Source of the DNA: Siderastrea siderea | Taxonomy: Eukaryota; Cnidaria; Anthozoa; Scleractinia; Rhizangiidae | NCBI GenBank assembly: GCA_964030785.1 | Contig: OZ034969.1 | Location: 45,532,701-45,596,700, forward strand | DNA: 64,000 nt | Direction: 5' to 3' | Shown: positions 33,901 through 42,944 of the stretch, piece by piece | Layout of the letters: each line of letters starts with the position of its first letter | Numbering within the stretch: the first letter of the stretch is position 1 | Position numbers and translations under genes: made by a program | The notes under the pieces: model-generated | Databases searched by the model: none | Seen by the model: the letters and a program-made list of their open reading frames with translations, nothing else | What the model was told of the DNA's origin: nothing

Positions 33901-36900
33901 TAAATTTTGCTCTGCAGTTTTTTTAATTCACCGAGTTTTCAATACATTCTTAGAAATAAGAGATTGACTTTTTGGGAAATTTCTATCGGTCTGAATTTTA
34001 CTTCTTTAACCAGAAATTACGAAAAATCCGATTTTTGACCTTGAAAATGAGGGGTCGACTTATACACGAGTTCGACTTATACACGAGTAAATACGGTAGA
34101 TAAATCTCACACTTCCGTGACAAAATTAGAATAAAGAATACTGTATAAAATCACGTACATACATGTAACAAAGTGAACTTCTTTACCACATACAGTGGAA
34201 CCCCGATATAACGAACCCCTATTTAAAGAACACACTGGTATAACAAACTAAATAATAGAATTTGTTATTTGCCAGCCCAGTAATAGTAAAATGTAAGGAA
34301 ACGAATCCCAACATAACAAAACCCCATTATAACGAACACATTTTGCCAGTCCCTTGGCATTGGTGTTCCACTGTATTAACTGAATCACAAATGCAGCATG
34401 GCACTGACTCAGATTCAAGGAGTGAAAATTTTGAAAATATCTGGCACTTGCATGGGCACATAATTAACTTATTTGCATGTTAACAGAAACAATATTTCTT
34501 GGCAAGCCCTTGCCTTAGCAAATGTACAGTCTACATGTAGCCTGACAAACATTAAATTTATACACTGTTAAGCAAGGGCTAAAAACAATTCCTTGTTTGG
34601 TTGGACATGTGTCCTTCCAGACCTTTATTTTGGCTAGGCACAGTTAAACAAACAAAATTTGCAAGTTTAAGGACAGTGCCTCCTTTTGTTTCTGTGCCTA
34701 CATTCTGCGCATCTTGGGTCTGGTCGGGTTTCTTAAGGATGGTGCATACTAATGTGAAGGTCTTTTTGTGAGGTTAATGTCGCAGTTCCTTTTAATAATA
34801 TAGAGCACAGAGATGCGAACGAACATAGTACACAAAATAACAACAATATTTGGCGTTAAAGGGGGGAACACCTCTCCGCGATCGGCGTGACAGACGACTT
34901 CCATTGCGTGACCACACGGCTACTTATCTCCCCAGCGCCAAAACCGCGCTGGATCGGACAAGTAGACAGGTCAAAAGCTTAGACGATCTATAAGCCTAAC
35001 TCATACGGCACTACGAGCTGACCTCCGGCCAGCATCGTGCTAGAGTTATGACTTTCTCAAGCCTACTTATCTCCCCAGCACAACGAGCCGACACCGCCGG
35101 CACGTGCTGGATCGGACAAGAATAGGCAGATAAAGAACGTAAATAACGCAACTAACCGATCGAAAACAAAGCTTGGGGAAGTCGCTGCGAGACTTAACCG
35201 AAAGCGAAACCCGAGTGGTGAACCCAAATTTATTGATTACAGTAAGGAATCCTCCAAAGGGAGGGAGGGTGGGAATTACAATTTTTAAAGAACCTTGGAA
35301 AACCTTACAGTTAGCAAGACAGCTAGTGAATGTGACTTTGGACCTAAACTTGGCCTTTTATACCTAGACAGACGTCGCAAACTAGACCAATAGTAAATAA
35401 GGTACCATGCATAAAGTAAACTCATGCGGTGCTCGAACGAGACATGAATGGCGATATTTATGTTTTTAACCATACAGAGCGTTTGATGTAAAACTACTAG
35501 ACAGTATTGCATCATTGATCAGTGAATCCCCATTGTACGCCTTTGTACATTCATGAAGAGAAACGGAATAATGGTACATTCATGTCGCGTACATCTTACG
35601 TGAGTTAATCTAGTTACAATGTAACAACATAAGCTTACTTCGTCTCGCTCCATTAACTGCGTTTTACAGATTGCTGTAAAGCTTTATTTATGACTATGTG
35701 GGAAAAGCAGATCTTAGCAAGGGCTATTACAATGCAAAAAGAAAATTTGGGGTAGCGACAGATTTTTCAGAGTTAATGGAGCTTAAATTTGGAAAGAAAA
35801 TGCCATACACTGTTCTGTACTTTCAAGCTTTTTTAGAGTTATGGTTGCTTAATTATCTCTGAAAAATGCATGGTGACCAAAATTTTTCTCTTTTGATACC
35901 GATTTCTCTTGCTAAGATCAGCTTTTTCCCTACATTCATAAAATTCGCATAGGAGGCATCGTCCTTAAATAGAACCCTGTAAAAGGCAGAAAATGGACAA
36001 ACCTTAAATCACTCTTTCGAAAAGTGTGTGAAGCTAAGACCTGTGATTTTGTTAAAATTTGCCTTAAGTGAGTCCTTGGGACTCACCCCGTGAAAAATAA
36101 CGAGTCCCAGACAAACCGGACCAAAACACAAACGAGTCCCATCTATCAAGTCCCCGAGCTCATACTTTGTCTTGTTTGTTTTTTTGTTTTTGGCCTCAGC
36201 TATTATCCCAAATGACGGGCTTTGGTGAGCTTCGCACAGCACACGTTTTATTCCAGATTTGATACAACCTTATTCCCAGGGTCCTCTCAACATCAAAATA
36301 CGTAACCACTTGATCACAAACAAACATGGCAGCATTTGGAATAGATCATATTTGCTTTAAAATCACAGGTAAAGGCTTGAATGTCTTCCCTCACAAATTA
36401 CTTCTAGATATATATTAATTTTTAGAGCCAGCCAATATTTTTCCTTTGAGGTAAGTTGTGTTATAGATTCTAAATTCACAAACAGGACATTTGATCGATC
36501 ATGGTACATTCGCGTTTGATCGTCCTTAAGGATGCATGCCATATATTATTTGGCATCTTTTAGGATTTTTATGCATCAGAGACGCAGGGGTAACAAAATC
36601 GCTGGAAGCCTGCCATTTTGAATCAAGTAACACACTACTTACCCTTTTCACGGAAAAATGCCCACCCAATCAACCAACGTAGAATTTCTGTCACAAGCCA
36701 GACATAAAAACAGTACGTAACTGTATTCACCACAATCTGTAATAATAAGACAAAATCACAAACAGTTAACAATTATTTAACCAAGTATGTTTTAGACAGT
36801 ATACACTGTCTCAAATAATTGTGGTGGGGCCATTGCAATAACCTACCCCTGACCTCGAGGGAAGCCATGGTCAAAACATACGGTAACCCCTTTTCCGTCC

Positions 36901-39219
36901 CCACCCCCACAGCATACAGGGTATTAAAGGAACACAATCCCGTTACTGTGCATGCTCCATAACTTTGATTTTCCGACAGGATGTTGTAAATTCAAAAGAC
37001 GCAATAAGTTATATCAAACCTTTAAAATCCGTTTGCATCGTGCTCAGTTAAGTTCAATATTGCCGTAAACCTTTGACGAATTATAGATCAATGATACATA
37101 GTTCTCGTTAAGTTGCAATTTGTGTGAAATCGGGATTTTTTAGCATTGTTTTCAATGCCTTTGGATGGAGGACCGAGAGGAGGGAAGCACTATAGTGCTG
37201 GTCGAAGGCTTCTTTCTCATGCCAGCCTCTGTAAAAGCTCAGAAAATTGCGAAAGGAAAAAGGAAAATTGGAACCAGCCGCATAGCAGAATGTCGATGTC
37301 TGTCAGGAAAGCAATCCATGTGACATGGAAATGACTGAAGGGATAAAGTTTGTATTCGACCAACATAGCCACAAAATGGGTTGGAATGCCTGCACGACTT
37401 CTACTTCACGTTTTGTATGCTGCGCCTTATATTGGTCTTTTGACCAATTTTACTTCTCGTGTTTTTGTAGCGGGTTTAGTTTGGAGGATTTTAAAATGTT
37501 GACTGAAATGAGCCATTACAACTTAGGCGTCGCATTCTTGAGGTCATATCAAGGTCATAACTGGTGGATTCTTGTGGCTTTCACCGTTTGTTATTCTCCG
37601 TTCATTTGACTTCTGATCGTTTGTTAAGCGACTGAATGTGGTTTTTATGCCACTCTTGGCATAATAGGTACGTTGAATTTGGTTCGTTTAGGAAATTTAT
37701 AGGTTTTTTCACCTTTCATGTTCATATTTGCGACAATAAAGGATCTGAAATATTCACTGCAGCGTGACGAGTTTCCCTGCTGATGTTTGTAATGCAGGGC
37801 TGAAAATTTAGGCCACACAAAATTTAGGAAACAGTATCCTATCTGTGAATTTCTGAGCTGCTGATGGCTCTCCGAAAATGCTAGCTGACCTTATTTTGTA
37901 CTCTAAATGACATATTTGTGCCTCCGAAAACAACAGGAACTAATAAGTCCTCTTGTTACGAAAGTGCAACGTGATGTTTCGCCAAAGAAATCTCTAGCTT
38001 TCACTACAATTAAATCCGAAAATCTCGGTTGATTTCCGGTGAGTTATATTTTAAGTCTCCGCATCACGGAGTGTGACCTATAGACCCTTTTTGTCAAGAA
38101 ATTTAAGTTGTAGCTTCTTTAAAGCTATAGAACGCGAGCAAATATTTAAATGGAGGATGTAAACAGCGGATCACTACGCAGGCCGCAGGGTAATCTTGTC
38201 GCCTCAATGTGACAGTTCCACTGTTTTTTTTTGGTAAATAACAGCTGACGTTCATGCGTGCGCATTATCGGAATAGTGTCCCTTTAAGAAAACAATCAAT
38301 CATTCAGTGACCTTGAACAACCTACATGTACTAGGAGGAAACTTTTGTAGACCTAAAAGATGGTGCCCCACAGGCCCGTATTACAATGTGATTGAATATT
38401 GGAGTTAAAAAGGCCTTTCCACATAAAAGAGTAAAAGAGGGTCAGTTTGTTAAAATTTTAGCAAATAACATTCTCCAAACTTTGCATGAACACAATTAAC
38501 AAAGTTAATCAAAATTTAACGAAAATTGTCACGACAGTGAATAACCATGACACCGCATGACCTTTGCCAATTCAGAACAGCTGAGAGCAGGCATGCCACC
38601 AACAGAGCCTAGTAATATTTCTTAACTATCGATTGCAATCCAGATCATGGCTAATCCGAAAATTTCTAGTTAAACTTGTCTTCAATATTCGGAGATTCAA
38701 GGTTAGAATACTAGATTTCAATAGAGTACCCGGCAACAAAACAACTCCCGCAGTCGAGAGCACCTCAGGTTTACCAACTACTGATTTACCATTCGTTTAC
38801 TGCAGGACCGCAGGAGCAGGAGATTGGTCCAGTTGTTTTTAATAAGCCGGGTATTCTGAAAATGCCTAAGTTTTAAATAAATTAAAGTTTCACTTGCCTC
38901 CCAAGCCTCCATTCCCCTACACCATCGATGAATATGCCGTCTAGCTTCAGCTAGATAATAAACAAACGTCCACTGGGAAAAGAAGAACCAGAAAAACATA
39001 ATCGTTGCGGTAAAATTGTTTTGTTATGCGATAATAAATGAGCTTTACCGGCAAAAAATGCACTATCATAAAATGGCCTTGTTTACGCGCTGCTATAAAA
39101 CATAACTTTACAGTTTGTAAATAAACTTTACTTACACATATTTCATTCCAATGAAGATACTCAGGTAGATGAGGCTCGACAGTTTCTAAAAACTGCTCCC
39201 ATAACGTTTTATCCAACAT
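15937..39219 (-). CDS. SGPL1: Sphingosine-1-phosphate lyase (SGPL1-like), complete, 22 exons
   Basis: PLP-dependent ER-membrane lyase that irreversibly cleaves sphingosine-1-phosphate into a long-chain aldehyde and phosphoethanolamine. Minus-strand exons: 39219-39136, 36736-36639, 33062-33029, 30945-30862, 30780-30754, 30243-30220, 29236-29197, 28693-28614, 28201-28147, 27913-27840, 27012-26924, 24025-23989, 23569-23498, 21854-21819, 21681-21539, 20584-20518, 19527-19462, 18722-18605, 17877-17823, 17410-17264, 16816-16696, 16068-15937. They join in phase to about 560 aa plus TAG (human 568). Landmarks in order: an N-terminal membrane segment in exon 2, [48 protein letters not shown], the PLP-lysine motif [15 protein letters not shown] (split between exons 16 and 17), and DWQGGIY. 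Only the exon 2/3 junction is uncertain: the donor must be GTAGTG, 4 nt beyond a better GTAAGT. Confidence 0.93.
17060..17175. repeat. Palindromic MITE, family A copy 1
   Basis: Begins TTGTGGTTTAATTTTATCC and ends with the inverted form; the centre contains CATTATCATACATTACCATA and ACAAAGGAAA. A second copy is at 19702-19826 and a more distant relative at 49591-49750. It lies in an SGPL1 intron. Confidence 0.7.
18320..18512. repeat. Weak inverted-repeat element
   Basis: GCATTTCTCGAAAGCCGCGAA at the left and GGGGCCTTCAAGAAACACAC at the right are imperfect inverted matches about 190 bp apart in an SGPL1 intron. It may be a worn MITE. Confidence 0.35.
19702..19826. repeat. Palindromic MITE, family A copy 2
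   Basis: TTGTGGTTCAATTTTATCC at the left end and its complement at the right, with the same CATCATACATTACCATA centre as copy 1. About 125 bp, non-coding, in an SGPL1 intron. Confidence 0.7.
20518..20584 (-). CDS. SGPL1: SGPL1 exon 16 with the PLP-binding lysine
   Basis: 67-nt exon encoding [22 protein letters not shown]. The final lysine aligns with the Schiff-base lysine of animal S1P lyases (human K353), and the next exon opens YGFSPKGSS. The donor is GTATGC. Confidence 0.9.
20630..20935. repeat. Degenerate GATGAGA purine-rich tract
   Basis: About 300 bp of GATGAGAT/AAAGATGAGA variants with strong strand asymmetry (purines on the plus strand, pyrimidines on the SGPL1 sense strand). It lies in the intron directly upstream (gene sense) of the active-site-lysine exon, ending about 50 bp from its acceptor. 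On the minus strand it reads as an apparent 127-aa ORF, which is an artefact of composition. Confidence 0.7.
22066..22952. repeat. Inverted-repeat element with C-rich interior
   Basis: TAGAATTCCAAAAGTA at 22070-22085 is inverted at 22931-22949 as TACTTTTGGAATTCTA. Between them are poly-C and poly-G runs (22284-22298, 22602-22613, 22694-22703) and internally similar segments such as CCCTACCCCTGGAC and CCCTACCCAGGGGAC. It is probably a non-autonomous transposon of about 0.9 kb. Confidence 0.55.
24166..26436. mobile_element. Decayed THAP-domain DNA transposon in an SGPL1 intron
   Basis: Inverted termini TTAAAGTGCCACTG (24166-24179) and CAGTGGCACTTTAA (26423-26436). A subterminal block, GAGGCTCACCTCA, also occurs inverted near both ends (24372-24384 and 26213-26226). 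Inside lies a broken THAP-like ORF. The size (2.27 kb) and THAP domain resemble P-element-like or related THAP transposases, but no intact catalytic domain is visible. I could not assign a target duplication. Confidence 0.7.
24503..24775 (+). pseudogene. Broken THAP zinc-finger domain
   Basis: ATG at 24503 opens [20 protein letters not shown], the usual start of a THAP (C2CH) finger with its first cysteine pair. The second half, [18 protein letters not shown] with the C-x2-H pair, is in a different frame at 24646 onward, so at least one frameshift separates the halves, and a stop follows the second half. Basic residues follow downstream. Read as a dead transposase N-terminus within the inverted-repeat element. 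Confidence 0.65.
27095..27670. mobile_element. MITE with 6-bp target duplication
   Basis: Element 27101-27664 (564 bp) with terminal repeats CAGTGTTCAATCTAG and CTAGATTGAACACTG, flanked by perfect TATGTT repeats (27095-27100 and 27665-27670). No ORF. It lies in the SGPL1 intron upstream (gene sense) of the exon at 27012-26924; the nearer end of that exon is 83 bp away. Confidence 0.8.
28898..28924 (+). repeat. (CAAA)n microsatellite
   Basis: About six consecutive CAAA units in an SGPL1 intron, followed by an AATAAT run. Confidence 0.8.
29718..30177. mobile_element. Pogo/Tigger-like MITE, long form
   Basis: Ends CAGTAGAACCCCG and CGGGGTTCTACCG, with internal repeats of GTTCGAGTTAGC / TTTGAGTTATC. 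CAGTRGAACC termini are characteristic of pogo-like Tc1/mariner elements, which insert at TA; here the flanks have decayed to GA and CA. It lies in the SGPL1 intron between 30220 and 29236. A related fragment, AGTAGAATCCTGATAACTTG, is at 57931. Confidence 0.7.
31057..31202. repeat. Palindromic MITE-like element
   Basis: GTGTACAGGT at 31057 and ACCTGTACAC at 31193 are inverted, and the interior (CTAAGTATTGTGTCAATTCT against its inverted copy) is nearly palindromic. Both strands therefore yield similar spurious ORFs. SGPL1 intron. Confidence 0.65.
32618..33014. mobile_element. MITE, copy 2 of the 9-bp-TSD family
   Basis: Element 32627-33005 (379 bp) with perfect ends TAACCTGCGATCAGGC and its complement, flanked by perfect 9-bp GAAAAATAT repeats (32618-32626 and 33006-33014). 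It includes a further inner inverted block (ACAATTACTTGT... near 32692 and AACAAGTAATTGTATCAGG near 32928). Shares termini with 810-955. It lies 14 bp beyond SGPL1 exon 3 on the intron side. Confidence 0.88.
33231..34098. mobile_element. TA-flanked mariner-type element (CCGTATTTACTCG)
   Basis: 864-bp element 33233-34096 with ends CCGTATTTACTCGTGTATAA and inverted counterpart, TA on both sides, and a duplicated terminal motif on the right (CGACTTATACACGAG twice). TA duplication points to a Tc1/mariner-superfamily mobiliser. No transposase ORF. SGPL1 intron 2. Confidence 0.8.
34191..34375. mobile_element. Pogo/Tigger-like MITE, short form
   Basis: 181-bp element 34193-34373 with CAGTGGAACCCCG at the left and a GGTGTTCCACTG right end, bounded by TA on both sides. 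The interior carries several ATAACGAAC repeats. SGPL1 intron 2. Confidence 0.8.
34667..35968. mobile_element. MITE family B copy interrupted by a nested insertion
   Basis: Ends TTAAGGACAGTGCCTCC and AGGAGGCATCGTCCTTAA match the uninterrupted copy at 42759-43158. Compared with that copy, about 900 bp is inserted between roughly 34785 and 35685. The insert carries two similar blocks, TACTTATCTCCCCAGC...GCTGGATCGGACAAG (34919 and 35063). The identity of the insert is unknown and it has no credible ORF. Confidence 0.7.
36639..36736 (-). CDS. SGPL1: SGPL1 exon 2, membrane anchor
   Basis: Encodes [18 protein letters not shown] followed by [14 protein letters not shown], a strongly hydrophobic segment that fits the single N-terminal transmembrane helix of the lyase. 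The start is phase 0 after WNEIC of exon 1. With the consensus donor GTAAGT (exon end 36643) the next exon would be out of frame; with GTAGTG (exon end 36639) the frame is kept. Confidence 0.75.
37790..38045 (+). repeat. Fragment of the CAGGGGCACCC element
   Basis: CTGAAAATTTAGGCC through CTAGCTTTCACTACAATTAAA matches 47387-47610 in the same order and orientation (shared GCTGCTGATGGCTCTCCGAA), but both terminal repeats are missing. It lies in SGPL1 intron 1. Confidence 0.7.
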
Positions 39220-39797
39220 GATGAAGCGAACTTTCCGAAACCACCAGCAACGTTGTTGAGTGAGCCACTCGGCTTTCCGGCCGTCTTGTGAAGGTCACGT
39301 GATGACGTATTTACAGGAAATTCAGGTTTCTTTGGCTCGAGTTGGCTCAAATTACAGTTCTTTCCGTTTCCGATTTGTGGTTGTTGTTGTTGTTTTTTTT
39401 GTCGGAAACTTTCAAGCAAAATACCAGGATCGAATTTTCCTGTACATTCTGAGCATTTTGTTGTATTTATATCAAGACCAGGCTTGTAAAATAAAAATAT
39501 TAAAGAGCCCAAAAGATTTTAATTTTTCTCCAATATTCCTTGATCGTGACCGATACTTATTTCTAAATGATTTTTTGGGTAGAGAGTATTTCAAAACAAC
39601 AGCAAAACGCCGACAAGTCAATCGAGTTTTTAAGCATTCTCAGATATTCCAGGCGTGTCGGAAGAATCCGGTAATTATTCGTAAATATTCGTCGATCTTC
39701 GTTAGTATTCGGCAATTCTGCGAAGTGTCGACGCGACACCGGCTGATACACAGTGATAAGAAATGAGTCCACCGAATGCAGCGCTGGGAGGAGAGTA
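39220..39797. promoter_or_regulatory. Bidirectional promoter between SGPL1 and EFA6
   Basis: 578 bp separate the two divergent start codons, so both promoters and 5' UTRs must fit here unless non-coding upstream exons exist. TCACGTGA at 39295-39302 (E-box of the USF/MITF/TFEB type) abuts TGACGT at 39303-39308 (CRE half-site), 76 bp from the SGPL1 ATG. No TATA box is evident. Regulatory role is inference. Confidence 0.55.
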
Positions 39798-42700
39798 ATG
39801 GCTCATGACAGATATGTAGAACTTGAAAGGCATCCTCTTGGTGGTTTTGGCTTTAGTGTCATCGGTGGAGTAGACACACATCTTCCTCCTATGGTCTGTG
39901 CCTTAGTTCATAATGGCTCCGCTCAAATAAGTGGAAAGGTGAGCGTGTTCACTTTCGTTCACAGCCCTTACAATGTAGGTAAATCACAATGTACATCGAG
40001 TTAATATTACCCCCAAAACACGATCAGCTCCTAGTTTTGGCTTATTCAAGTGGCTTTCCTCTCATGGCTTCAATGACATTTTTTCTTTACTCGCAATTTT
40101 CGAGTACCGGATAACTTCTCTTTAACGTGGCAATAGATTTCCGACGTGAAGATAACGTGAGCCGGCTAATTGTATTTTTCTCGGCCTTGGTTATCAAAGC
40201 ACCGAGCAAACACTCGACTTTTTAGCAGACTAATCATCTAACTTTAATTTTTCTAATGTTTTCCACCATATTTGCTTGTTTGATTCCTGTTGTATAAGGA
40301 TATAAATGTTGTCCAGCTTAGCACTTAATGAGCTTACGAGTTGTATTTCTTGTCGAGATAAAGACTGCCAAGTTCGTTTCTAACTGCATTTTATTTAAAC
40401 ACCATGTGGAATTACATTGGCAGCCTTATTAGATGGTGGTTTCGAAAAATATGTGTATAAATCGACCATTGAGGAGGAATTTATTAAAATACTTGAGCCT
40501 AATTACGGTCATAAATTTGAGAAAATTACTTCTCGTTTATTTCAATAAGTTTATATTCGCAAAAGTGCCAGACGAGTTCAGTTAAGCTTAAATTTACAAT
40601 CTTACGCACTAAATTCACATAATCTCCGTATTTAAACGTAAGCTATATCATACGTTAACTAGTTGAGATGAATGTCAACTCATTTTCTGTTTAACTTTGA
40701 TTTGAAATCACTAAATGTTTGATAGACATTTCTTGTCATGAGTATGGAACATATTTATTTTAAGCTGTTTCCTGCCTGATTTATTGTTTGGGATTGGAAA
40801 TCAAGGCTGCCCCAGGCAATTTTGTCATGCTTCATGCTAGGTACCTAAAAGTTAAAACCGCCTTTTTTACAAACAAATATTAAAAGTAAATTGTGTTGGT
40901 CAAAACAGAAGGATGACTTGAAAATTTTGCATAATTGAAAACTTTCAATTGGTTTCCTGAAATTAGATTTCTTTTCATTTTACCTCCATGTGGCATGATT
41001 TCTAGCTGTCCCTCTTTTCTTTACATTATTAAAACAAAACTTAGACATCCCATAAAGTCAGTTGACCATGTTATGTTCTTGGCAACTTTTTCATTAAAAT
41101 ATTTGTTGAACTGTATCATTTTTCTCAAAAAATTGACATAAATCAATCAATAAACGCAGCGGTTGTGAAGAATGTAAACAATGAGTAATCTACAATACAA
41201 ACGTTATTGATACGTACTTGAACATTCACTGATTGTTAAATTTGAAAATAGACAAAGAAATTATTGAAATGTCAGAAGGACTGCAAAGTTGCAATCTGAA
41301 AAATATTTTGAATGAAAAACATGATTTTACTACAAATACGGGTTTGCGATATGTCTGTTTAAGAAGCACAAAAATCCATTTTTTGTGCCAAATTATTAAT
41401 GCAAAGTATCCCATTAATTTTGTACCCTGCACTGAGGTGACAAATTATTTCATTGGCATAGGTTCCCTTTGTTCAGAACGTTTCCAGCCATCTTTTGTAT
41501 TCCTGTGACACAGTATGCTATAAGTTCTGATTTCCTAAAAGAGAATTTGCATTATTGAATGTTCAAGAAAACATTCATTCATTCACTCACTCACTCACTC
41601 ACTCACTCACTCACTCACTCACTCACTCACTCACTCTCTCACTCACTCACTCACTCACTCACTCACTCACTCACTCACTCACTCACTCACTCACTCACTC
41701 ACTCACTCACTCACTCACTCACTCACTCACTCACTCACTCACTCACTCACTCACTCACTCACTCACTCACTCACTCACTCACTCACTCACTCACTCACTC
41801 ACTCACTCACTCACTCACTCACTCACTCACTCACTCACTCACTCACTCACTCACTCACTCACTCACTCACTCACTCACTCACTCACTCACTCACTCACTC
41901 ACTCACTCACTCACTCACTCACTCACTCACTCACTCACTCACTCACTCACTCACTCACTCACTCACTCACTCACTCACTCACTCACTCACTCACTCACTC
42001 ACTCACTCACTCACTCACTCACTCACTCACTCATTCATTCATTCATTCATTCTTGAAACCAAGACCATTGTAAAGAATAGTACTGATTGATTTTAAAGGA
42101 AACACCAAAATGGACCCAGTTTTTTTCTGTGGCCAAAATTTTTTTCTTGATCAGGGCTTTCTGATAGGGTGCTGATAAATTTCACAGTTAGGTAGCATCT
42201 GCAGAGCTGAGTATATAATTATACCAAAAGAGAGCTTGTGATGTGGCAGATTTGAGAATTTTTTGAAAAGATTTTGAGCTTGATTTTCTAGTTTCTAAAA
42301 AAGTAACGTAAAGTAATTTTTGTGCGTGCAACTATAATAATATAATATAGAATTTTGATCATTGATCAGTGAAGCATTAGAAAATAATTTTTGTTGATGT
42401 ATAGATTATGTACTATGACATGAAGTACTTGCTGTAAATGAGCCAAGAAGTGTTCACATAACTTTTGTATTCTATCTTGCTATCTTTCCAATTGAAGGGA
42501 TGAGCATAACCATTTCATGTTGAATTTTAGGCTGTTTTATTTTTTGCTCTAAACTGCCTAAATGTTTGCATAGAACTGAAACCTTCAGAACATTTTCCAA
42601 TTTTTTTTCTCTGATTGTGCTTTGTTCGCATGCAGAACTCTTGCAACCTGTGGCAAATGTACAGCTGCCTGACTGCTCCTCTCTCCTCACAGACTCTACT

Positions 42701-42909
42701 TGGCACAAATCAGAGATAAAAAAAGCTTTCGTCAAATGGAGCAAAAAATAAAATGGCCTTAAGAAAGGTGCCTCCTTTTATTACTGCGCATACGTTCTGC
42801 GCATCTCGGGATATTTGGGTTTCTTAGGGAATTTGCTCACTAATACAAAAATATTTTTGCGTGTTTTATGACTTTGTGGAAAAAGCAGATAATAGCAAGG
42901 GCTATCAGA

Positions 42910-42944
<35 letters not shown>

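Noticed and set aside
38778..38999. Candidate extra SGPL1 exon ([21 protein letters not shown])
   Set aside because: Good acceptor, but only a GC-type donor, no similarity to S1P lyase, and exon 1 joins exon 2 in phase without it.
41555..42073. Open frames of 165 and 172 aa on the plus strand
   Set aside because: They encode only THSL repeats from the ACTC microsatellite.
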